A stretch of DNA of 64,000 nt from contig NC_084727.1 in NCBI RefSeq assembly GCF_033807575.1, forward strand, positions 2,480,001 to 2,544,000. The letters are read 5' to 3'. The notes under the pieces were generated by a model that saw only the letters and a program-made list of their open reading frames with translations, did no database searches and was not told the DNA's origin. Positions 48,483 to 60,400 of this stretch are shown in pieces. The translations under genes were made by a program, and so were the position numbers. The DNA is from Cydia pomonella. Lineage: Eukaryota > Arthropoda > Insecta > Lepidoptera > Tortricidae. Position 1 is the stretch's first letter. Each line of letters begins with the position of its first letter.

Positions 48483-51400
48483 ATATCTGTATGGGTATGA
48501 ATTCATATATGTATATTTATTTACTTGATCATGAATATGAATATATGTTTATTGTTTTTGTAAAAGTGCTTCTGTTTCCTCAAAGTCTAATTGTTTTATC
48601 CATTCAACTATGGCTTTCTTACAATTATATAATTGCAAAGAAGAGAAGAGACATTTATCTGAAACGTGTTTGACCCTCATTCAGTTTACATTGACTTGTG
48701 TGTTTTTTTCACTCTAAATCCTCTTCCTTCATACACCTCCTGCCTATTTTCACCATTCCAACGGGACACTTATTACCAAACCCAAATATGTAACTTTCTA
48801 AAATTGTAATAGTTGATGTTTCGGTTGGTACTTCGGTCATATTAATTATGTTACCATTATTACGATTTTTGGGAGGAATTTTCTGGATATTTGATACAAT
48901 ATTTTGATTATTATTGTTATTGTAATAATTATTGCTATTATTTTTTGCGTTATTAGCAGTATTAGTGTTTCTATTTGGATAAGATAGCTGGATATTATTG
49001 TTATAATGCTCGTTTCTATTTGGAATATTATAAAAGCCATTGTTTTGATTATAATTATTATAATTGCCGGTATTTGGATTATTGTTATAGTAGCCATTAT
49101 TATTTGGATAATTATTGGTATTATAGCCATTACTTGGATTATAATTATTAATGCCAGAATTTAAATTATTGTTGTTATAATAACCGTTATTAGTATTAGA
49201 ATTGAAATTGCTATTCTTTACATTGTAAAACGGGTCAAAATTTGTAGTCTGTTTATTATAAGAATAATGATCGCTCCTTTTAACTATTGGGCTGGCAGTT
49301 TTATCATAAATATAATTAGTTGCATACGGATTCAAAAAAATTCTATCATGAGTATAATTTGCTACAATTTGTGGATTTCCATTAGTATATGGCATATTTA
49401 ATTGATCAAAATTATATTTAGCTGATTCCCTTTTCATTCTTTCGATTCGATGATTTTTCAACATGTTTATAATATGTTCCCTATCATGTGTATCGCCGAT
49501 AGCAGTTCCCACGTCTCGTTTAACTCTTATTTGGAAATCTGGATCATCGTCTATCTTTATGTTATAATTATTCTTTTTGGCAAATAAATTTATTATTCCT
49601 ACAAGCAAATACACTGGTATTGTGTACATTTTGAATATATATTATGTCTTTTGAAAGTAGTGTTATTCTTTTTTCGTTGTTGGGCCTTCTTTGTTAGATC
49701 TTCCACTTCTACGCCTAATAATCTACTAAGTAGATGGCTTTCCAGTGACACGATTTTTCTGTTGTTAATATTGCATATAACTTCTGTTAAAGTAATTTCT
49801 TCGTTACTAATTGCAGGTTGACTGTTCAGATAACTATGCTGTTGTTTCCTCAGTATCAGAAATGTTTATAGTTACTTTCCTTTTTTCTTAGTCAACACCT
49901 GAGCAATTTTAAGCCATTCCCTATTTTCTGGTACTTTTGATTTTTCGCCTCTTTTCTTTCTCGTTAATCTTTTGTTGTCTTTTTCTAGTTGTTATCGTCG
50001 TTCTATCAACTATTCGACTCGTAGTTTGCTTTATCTTAGCTTACTGTATATATTTAATTCGATCTCCTGTCAATTTATCGTTTTGGTTTAGCTACGGCTA
50101 GCTTTGTTGCACCGTAGCTTTTATCAATGAGGAAATTTGCCTTATTTTCAAATATACGTACTTTATGTTTTTCAATGTCTTTAAATTTATCTTCAAATTT
50201 GAAACGGTTCATATAATTCAAGTTCGTTTTAACAGCACTTATCTCATCAATGCTGCTTCTTGACTTTTAACCTTTGATAACACAGCTCCGAATTATGAAG
50301 ATCATACGCTTAATTTACACTTTTAACATATTTTCTCTGTTTGGACCAATATTATTGTTATTATCATTAGAATTCACTTCCACATCTTCACTACATACTC
50401 TTTTTCATAATCGTCTTAATTCGCAGTTCTGTTTACAATTTCACTTTTTATTTCTTATAGTTCAGTTTATTTGTTTCTTACGCCGTTTTAATATAACACT
50501 TAGTATACTGAAATAACTTTAGTTTTAAATATGTATAGTTTTTGCACTTATATTTTTATTTTTCCACCAGTTAACAATAACATCTTAGTTATCGATTTAA
50601 ATGTATTTTTCGCACTTTTCTTGTATGTGATGCAGGTGCGAACTATTTCGCGTGTTATACGTAAATGACTTGTTTGGACTTCAGTTATCAATGATTCATT
50701 GTGAGGCTGGGACACAATATAATTACTGTCAGTACTTTGACATGTATAAAGATCATTCTGGAAGTTATCAGAAAAACTAGTATATTGTACGTTTTCTTGC
50801 CTTTTATTAAGAGTATTTTGCATTGTATCTACTTAGAACCATCAGTTTTGATTACAAACAACGTGCCCTGACTTTTTCATGAAAAAATCCCCACTGAGCC
50901 AGAGCTGCACCCTTTATGCAAGATTCATGTAAAAAAAAAATACTGAGAAAAGAACACACCTTTTTCTTTAAAAACTCAAACTTTGCTGGTTTGCGAGAAA
51001 CAAGTATATGGTACAACATTTTGCTGGAAGTATCATTTTTATTACAAGCTTTTATTTAACTTGCAATGTACAGTCAAGTGTAAAAATATGGGTGTACACA
51101 TCTTACTCAAAAATATGTCCCATAGCATCTTATTCCAGTGTAATAAGAGCGTAGTACCATATTTATGAGACGATTCTCTCGATACATATTTTTGCAACTA
51201 ACTGTACCTATGAATACGTACGTATGTGTGTGTACGGGTCAAATATTGCAAGTTAAATTTGGTTTCCGATGAAGCTGAAAATTTGCATACATATGTAAGT
51301 CGGCTGACAATGCAATATTATCATTAAGTACCATCGAGCTGATTTGATGATGGAGACAGAAGGTGGCCATAGGAACTCTGTGATAAAACCACGCAACCTA

Positions 51401-54400
51401 ATTGTGTTTGGGGTTTTTAGAATTGTCTCGATGAGTATTAGTTGTCCGTGGAAAGGAGAGTACAGTCAACGATAAAAGCTTTTTATGGACGTATAGGTAT
51501 CGGAAAATGTCCTTATTTTTATGGTAACAAAGGTGTGTTATATTTGGCCTCTTTTCCGTCACTGTCTATTTGTAGCTGCCTATACATTCGAGTTCACAAA
51601 CATCTATACAAACCAACGTTCCAAAAATATATTTACACGGCCTTATTGTCAGTGTCTTAGAGTAGTGTACATATATTTTTGGAATGTTGGCTTGTAAGTA
51701 GTTTATGTGACTACTACATAATGAAAGGCATTAAAATACAAGTGTGGGTTTATGAAACGAATGAAATGAGTTTCATAAAAGGATCACACGAGTATTTAAT
51801 GCCTAATTATGTACAGTTACATACACTGCTTTATCTACATCAATATCATAAGCTTCAATATAACAAAGTATTTAGTCCTTCGCATGGGGATGCTGCCTGC
51901 GTGATGGGCACCTTGCCAAGAGGCCAGGGTTTTTTGTAGAATTTTTTATTTTTTCTAGCTAGGTTTAGTTTTAGTAGTTTTATTTTAGTAGTCACTACAT
52001 AGTATATTTATCGCCTTGCCAGCAAGTATTTTTATACGTACAAGCTAATTAAACGTCAAATGGCGGTAAAACAAACTCTTAGGCGCATGTCACGCATCCG
52101 TTGTTTTTTTTAAACTAGAGTCGGGGACCGACTGTCATATCGTTCGATATCCAGAAACGTGCGGAATTAAAAAAAAACTGTTCGCAACTGACATTTCATT
52201 TCGAATTAAACGTCATCTCGTCATTGATATTAGAATAGAGGCCAAATCAAATTTATTTGTTTCTCAGAGATGTTATTAATTAAGGTATCAGTTATCGATA
52301 ACGTAAAGTGGAAATTACGAGGCACTTACAGATACAGATTTGTTAATATATACCGTTCGCTTGTCGTTCCTGAACATATTATAGGGAGGTTATGATATGT
52401 ATGTAAATGAATATATGTTTCTTGACTGTTCTCGACACTTTATTATACATAAATATACAAATGCAAACTTCCCTATTCGCTATGTGCACGACTGTCACGC
52501 AACCTAGCGTCCGCAAGTCTAGGGGAAAATGTCAATGCACTACATCTTATAAAACTACTCCAAAACTAAAAACTACTGAACAGATTTTCATACGACTTTC
52601 ATCTATCAATAGAGTGATTCTTGAGGAAGTTTTAGGTATATAACTTGTTAAGGTTTTGTGTAAATTGTTTGAAATATAACGATGTTGTCGGAAAAAATCA
52701 CGCTAGCTAGGAGCTTTAATCGAAAACGCTGCCTAATCCGTTTGAGCCTTAACAACAAGGGCGGATCCACCGTTGTGGGCACGATGGGCATGCCCACAAC
52801 CCTAATAGGGTGCCCTAATGATTCTTCGAGTAAAATTATGCCGATTTTTGTTTCCCAGATGCTATGGCAGAGGAATCTTTGTAAAAATTTCATTACACAG
52901 AGTAGTTAGTTGGTTGGCATAACATTGATACGCGGATTTACTTTTCGTAAATTGATAGTTTGATAAATGTCACGCTTACCCAAGTCGAACAACAGATCAT
53001 CGGTTAGAAATTCTCGCCACCACGAGTCCTAATTATTTATAAAAAATAAAGAAAGATTATTTTTACTAACAAGGGCAATTACTTTTAGCTTATGTAGTCT
53101 TAGAAATCTTCAACATTCACAAATATTAGTACAATATTTAAAAATATTACCAGCTTTTAATTTACAGCTGTAGGAGTTTTTTAGCGTAGTTAGCGTAGCG
53201 TATGTATAAAAAGTGCTCCATAGACTGCAATAAATCGTTTTCGATATATTGCCGACCCGAATGTTGTAAGTACCTACCGCAATTGCTAAATTACTAATTT
53301 AACTGTCAGTTAAAGTTTAATTAAATTGTCACTTTATTCGAAAATAACTTTAGTCTAGTCAGCAAGTTGAAAAATTTAGATACTTCTCCTAAAAATACAT
53401 GTGGTACCTCATTAGATTCGTAATAAGTAATGTCTAGAAAAATGTATTCGAAGCGTATATTTAGCATTAGCACATAAACAATTGCAAAAGTTAAAAATAA
53501 ATATTCATGAAAAAATATGGTATTAAGTTTTTAGCCGAATTTCATAAACTATCATACATTTAAGAAATGAAAATAAAATATTCCTAAAGAAGTGGAAATT
53601 TCCAATAAAAAAATCCCAAGTACTATAACTCTATTCATTGTGGTTTTCATTTACCGCTGAAAATAGCCCTGAGTTAGGGAATAATTAATTTAAAAAAAAT
53701 CTCGTTTTTACGTCATTATAGTAAATGTAAACAAAAAAATGTTCAAATAATAGGCGTAAAAATATTTCGGTTATCGGTGCTCTTCTTATGTATATACTAA
53801 GCAATATCACGCTATAAAAAAAAACAATACTTTGGTTATAATATTGTTTTATATTTAACAATTTTACCCTGTTTTTTTTTGTCATTTTTCACTACTATTC
53901 TGAAATTTTACACAAAATATTAATTTTATTAAATTTTTTGTGACGCGATCTTGGTGTATAAATAAGATGGGCTCCACGAAGCGAAATATTTTTACGCCAA
54001 TTATTATAACATTTTTTTAAATTTACAATGAAGACGAAAGTTCGAAAAAAAGTCTTAATTAATAATTGCCTATCTTGCTGAAAAATCTACCTTTAAAATA
54101 ATATTTAATGTTACGCACTTACTCGCTTTTTCACGCCGCGCGCGCATCCCAAAAATGAGGCGCGAAGGGCTATTTTAACGTTAAATTAAAACTATAACGA
54201 ATAGAGTTTAGAGTACGTAGAGTTGGATTTTTTATTGGAAAATTTTCTCTTCTTTATAGTATTTTTCAAACGGGAAGGGTACGCTGATAGATATCATCTC
54301 CATACAATGTATATCCTAAAAGCTCCACATCTCGCAAAATTGTATTGAGATGACATTTTGCGAAATTGAGAATACCCTCCCTGTTTGAAAAATACTATGG

Positions 54401-57400
54401 GAATCTTTTGTTTGCATTTGTTAAATGTTAATAGTTTAGGAGATATTGACAAAAAACAAAATACCATATTTTTTATAACTTTTGCAATTTTTTGTGCTAA
54501 TAAACGATTCGAATTCGAATACCTTTTTTCTAGACATTGTTTCAATTCCAATGAGGTATTTTTCAAGTATTTTTATTCCTATTTTTGACCATTTTGAACT
54601 TGTCGACTAGACTACTCAAATAAATATTTAAAAAATGTATAAAATATTTAAAAAAAAGTTACTCTACTAATAGTTCCTTAAACGAAAAGATTACTCCGCC
54701 AAACGAAATTCATACAATAATTGTTCTGCCAGTCAGTGTTCTGCTAATTAACACAAAAGCGAATTGAACGGTATGTGAACCAAGACTAGCACATGTCGAC
54801 TAAAAGTTAGATCTACCAATAAATCCCTCTATGAAACGTTGACCTGCGAAACGTTGTCTGAGAATCGGGTATCTGCGAAAAATTGATAAGATAGCCCCCT
54901 AATAGCCTTGTGACGTCACACTTTCAGTCTATTGAAATCGGTAGAGAGTCATGATTGTTCATGAACGAGTTCGGACTCTGACTCGCACTTGGCCGATTTT
55001 CGGGTGGCTGTGCTGTGACCACAACCTTTTTTGAGGGCTGGATCCGCGCCTGCTTAACAACACAATGTATGGTGGGGTTGTCTCTCTTTCATGGGTCTAC
55101 AAAAAAGTCCGTGATGTTGAATGTCTATCTTTTAAGGATAACATACTATACCAATTCTTAGCTACTAGAAATAGATCACATAGTATGTGGCATTTGCAAA
55201 GCCACTTACACGGATGCAGTATTAATCATGAAATTAAATACGTTAGTTATATTAAGCATTTCATACAGATTACAATGGTCACTTACACCATACAATTTAT
55301 ATGACTATTTCAGGAGTAATCATAGAATTAAAGTTTCATTTCGAGCCATATAACTTGTACGAAATGTTAACACGCTATCCGCAGTTAGTTCTAATTTTTA
55401 CCACATGCGCTGGGATCGCTTTACTTACCCCCACCATGCACTTCGCACGGTCCGAATAAGGTCAAGTTTCAGTCAAGTTATTATACTGAATGTAATGTGT
55501 GTATTGCATTGGAGTTAGGTTTTTATTGGTCATGATTGTAATTCAATACCAGGAATATACTTGTTTACGTGTGTTTCCTAGCTCAACGATGTTGTCATGT
55601 GGAAAGCAAATACGTGATTTTTTTAAACGATTTATTTAATACATATAAATGTCATTTTGACACTTTGAGAGACTACACCTCTAAATCTTAGTATTAGTAC
55701 TCTAATAACGGGGACCTTTTACATCTCCAGATTTAATATATTATTAAGTATAGAGACTATACATCTCTGTTATACTGTAGTAATTATTTATTTTTAAGAT
55801 TATTACACTAATGTTGTTATGTATTTTTATGGCACTTTATGATGTTACTATAAATGTATTGACTTGTAAAAGAGCCCTTGAGGCCTACTTGCAGAATACA
55901 CTTTTGAATTATGAATTTCGTACAGGTTTTGATTAATAAAATATAAATACTTAAAAATATATTTGTGTAAATATGGTATCATAGTAGTCTCGACTTGTGT
56001 CTATTTCTGTATCAACTCCTTACAATTCTGCACCAAACTAACTGTTTCTGTTTAGCCCAATGGTTGACTGGTAGAGAATGCCTCAATGCGTTAAGTCCGC
56101 CATTTGTACCTTTTTTTGTAAATTTGTGCAATAGAGTAAAAAAAAGTATTAATAAAAACTATAATTACTAATTAATATAAATGAACATAAAAGACTAATT
56201 ATATCTAAAACTATAATAGAACTAAATAAGGCCCCTGCGGCATAGTACTGAAAACGCTAGCAGCATTTCCTCGATGGATTATTAAACTTATACGCTGAGC
56301 AAGGAAGCTGGCAGCTCTTCGGTCTCCTGTGGCGTCTCTGAGTCTCTTTGACAGGTCTTTGAAGTGACTGGGAGCGCCAGGGGCCAGGGCCACACGAACC
56401 AGGTGTCTCGAAGCCGAATGGAATAAAATACTCGGCGCCGAGACTCCTGTATTTCCCTGGCCCTGGTGGTTCTAATCCCGGTAAGGGCATTTATTTATAT
56501 GATGAGCACAGATATTTGTTCCCGAGTCATGGATGTTTTCTATGTATTTAAGTATTAGTATATTATATGGATCGTCTGAGTACTGTAAAAGAGATACGGT
56601 CTCGCTGAGGTGGGGAATGTACACGCTCCAGGTAGATATCTGATAATATTTCTATTTTTTTCTTCATAAACGAAATACAGTAATATCGACTCTTGCAGAT
56701 CTTTATTCTTTCAGCAGGGCGATAGTTCTGAATTTAAATAACCGTTGCCAGTTATCTACCACGAGACTGTGAAGGTTTCCAACCTTCAAAGTACCCACAA
56801 CACAAGCCTTCTTGGCTTACCGTGGGACTTAGTCAATTTGTGTAAAAAATCCCTATAATATTTATTGATTTATTATTCCCTACCTTGGTGTTCTCTGCCG
56901 CCGTTTCCGCTACCGCTGCCGCTACCGCTGCTCTCATGGAGTTTCGGTGGAGATGTGACGGGGCCAGTGTGTCTACACACTTTGCGTCCCAAACCAGCAC
57001 CCGTCCCTCTTATTTATTACATACAGGTGTTATATATCATGTGTAATATCTACTAGGTGAAATGTATATCTAGATTATACCCACTGATCAAGTTTCTATG
57101 AAATTAAATTGTATATTCTCTACTTGTTTCTATTGCTTTATAAGAAACTGATGGGTAATACTATTATTTTCTAAGTAAATTCATATGTTATTTAATTAAA
57201 TTGCGTCCTCCAGTTATCAAATACCTCATTAAGAATTAATTGAAATCTCCAGGAAAATTAAGTGTTATATTATAACCACTAGCGGTATAGTTCGAGTCAT
57301 CCACGATGACGCGCGTATTTGTCAAATCTAAGCTTTAATAAGATGACGTGTCAAGGTACGCGTCTTCGTGAATGGCACGATCTATTCAGCGCTTAAGATT

Positions 57401-60400
57401 TCTAATGAATTGAATTTTACGTTTGTACCACACTAATACATGTTCATTTATATTTGACCTGTCTGACCTGGTGGGTAGTGACCCTGCCTATGAAGCCGAT
57501 GGTCCCGGGTTTGAATCCCGGTAAGGGTATTTATTTGTGTGATCAAAGAGAATTAAGAAGACCAAGAGTGCTCACTCTATACAACGGTTTTGTTACCAAA
57601 AGTACTATTATTTTCATAGTCTACATCTAGCGTCAAGTAGCGGAACTCTCAGTACTGCTATTTGACAATAGATGTCGCGGCCAGAGGCGTAGCGAGGGGG
57701 GGGCTAGGGGGGCCATGGCCCCGGGCGGCACATACGAGGGGGCGGCAAAAACGGTATTTAAAAAAATATAAAATTAAGATATGAATATTTTCAAATCAAG
57801 CCACGAAATGAACTAACGCACCGCGAGAGCGAACGGCTTGGGGCGGGTATGCGGGGGCGGTCAATCGCTACCGGAGTGCGGCGTTCCAAACCACCGACGA
57901 GTTTACTCGCTTGTCCGCTGGTTATAGGTATAACCTATAACACGCCTATAACCCTATATGACGTCACATCAAATTTAACACGGCGCCTTCTGCGCGCGAT
58001 CTACAGCCGGGTGCCCTCGGCGCCATCATTCGTTCAAAAATAGTTGGGCGCAGCCCAATAAACGTGGCGCGATACGCGCGATTCAATGCCGGGCGCCTTC
58101 GGTGCCCTCATATTGAAAGAGTCGGGCGTAGCTCGACGTAAGTGTCGCGCTGCGGGTGATCGAATAACGGGCGCTTTCGGCGCCCTAATGCAAAAGCATC
58201 GGGCGTAACCTAATGCATTGGGCGCTTTGCTGCTGTACAGAAGGCGCCCAGACACAAAAATAATGTAAAATTACTTAAATAGTTATTTTCTGCCCTCCGG
58301 GCGGAAAGCGTCAAATTTGCTCCCGCTGCGCTGAACGAAGTTGCCGCTTTCCGCCTCCGCCGAGAAGTTCGTTTAGCGCAGCGAGAGAAAAGTTGACGCT
58401 TTCCGCCCCGAGGGCAGAAAATAATTAAATACGAAATTATAACCCCATAATTAATAATTCAATGTAAGGCAGACGACTACTGAAAATCGCGCTCTAAAAA
58501 GTATGAAATAAGAAAACATTCTCACCTGAAATAATCATTTACTTTTACATGAAGAGGGAAGAATAGCTTTGCGATCCTAGCGAAATAACGGTATTTTTTT
58601 CTATGAAATTACATTTCGGGAGAAAACGTTTTCCACTAACTAAATCTTAACAAATCACTTTGATTTTGATGTCCATCGCTTCAGCATAGTTAATAAACTA
58701 GAATAATAAACTAGAATAGGTTTATAGGTTTTGCTTTTTTTAAGAATTATTTAGGTGTTTATTGTTTTCAAATTTTGAAAAAAAGGAAAACCTATAAACT
58801 TAGTTTTTTATTGTGTCAATAACATACTAAAAAATTATGGAGAATGGAAAATATTTAGAAGTGGAAAAACGTTTTCTCTTTTTGTATGGACGATCCCGTG
58901 CTATATACTTCCCTCTTAAAGCTTATGACCGTAGCACACAACCACGGCTATCCTTTGAATATTTTTGTGAATATTGAATATACACAATGGGAATCCGACA
59001 GATGTTAAAAGTGTATTCTTGATCACATGTTTAGAAACTAAAATATCATACAAAGTTTTCTAAAATCGGTCTTGTTATAAAGATAATGACAATTCTTGTG
59101 AAAATTCGTTTTTGAAATAACTCAGTGAAAAACGCCTTTATGGCTGCGACGACGCAAACACTATGTGGCCTTACTAAGAGGCATTAAAGTTTTAAAGGAT
59201 ACTCGCAAAATTTATCTGCAACTAAAAAAAAAACTATTTATTCTTTGTAAAGTTTTTTTTGCCAACATATAAAAATAAATAACGTGTCGTGTGCAGAAAA
59301 CACATACACTCACGTTTTTTTGCTGAATTTGATCAAAATACAAAGAATTTTTTTGCTCCTTAAAACTGGAATACGTGGTTAAAATCTGACGGGTTTCTCA
59401 TTCATACAGTGTACACTGTATGAACGTAATTAAGTAAATTATGTTACATTGTATTTCTTTAGGTATTTAAAAGAAGTAAATATACAATATTTCTGTGTGA
59501 TTATTTCAGATGTTTTTTTTTTTCTTTTTTCATAAGTTGTAGTTTCGTAAGTATGAGCCAAATTTTCAGTAGTCGAGTTTTTGAAGATATTCTTTGTATT
59601 TTACCTTTTCCAACTAACTTTGTCTTGTACTTAGTCAGGTCACAAGTTTTACAAATAAAATGTTATACAAAGCTTTTAATAAACAAAGTTTGCGATGATT
59701 TGATTTGAAAGCTTGTTTTATACTGAAAAAATGTAATTTAATTATTTTAAAATGTAAAGCTCGTTTTTATTAATTTACTACTTGTTTACTTTGGGATTGT
59801 CGTTAGACGCGAAAACACGCGAAATAAAAAATAAAATAAAATATAACTTTTTTTTCGAATATTACATATGTTTGAACCCGGATCCGTCTTTGAAAGTCAT
59901 CTCGCTCTGTGTGGTAGGGCACAGCACAGCGGATATCATTCCAGATCTAGAGCAGGGCCCAACTGGGGAAGTACCTCCACCTTATAGAAAACCGCAACCA
60001 AATAACACTAGACCATACTCATAGTGTTGCCAGTGAGTAAGGTTGGCAGAGCTAAATGAGGGTGCGGAGTGTCAGGGTCGGCAACGCGCATATAACTCCT
60101 CTAGAGTTGCAGACGTACATAGGCTACGGAGACTGCTTACCATCAGGCGGGCCGTATGATTGTTTGCCACCGACGTAGTATAAAAAAATGTTGAACACTT
60201 AATGCAAAACTGTATCTATAACTTTTTTATCAGTAAAAATCTTTGTGACAGAACTTATGACCTGACTAAGTGATGTTGATCATAAATTAGGGCGGCAAAT
60301 CTGATCGGCCCCGGGCGGCAAACACATACGCTACGCCGCTGGTCGCGGCAAACAAAAAGTCTAATGCTCAATGATTTTCAGCTAATATTATAACCAGAGT

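Larger units (their letters stand above)
57682..60341. mobile_element. hAT-like element, 2.66 kb, with perfect 8-bp target duplication
   Basis: GTCGCGGC lies on both sides (57674-57681 and 60342-60349). The ends are CAGAGGCGTAGCGAGG and, inverted, CAGCGGCGTAGCGTATG, the CAGNGGCGTAGC pattern common among hAT ends. GGCCCCGGGCGGCA repeats occur just inside both ends. The interior holds tandem units, a foldback and a retroelement 3' end, but no transposase. Confidence 0.85.

Noticed and set aside
48419..48673. 84-residue plus-strand ORF starting in the GT repeat
   Set aside because: The first half is microsatellite (Val-Cys repeats) and the rest has no motif. It overlaps the 3' flank of member 4.
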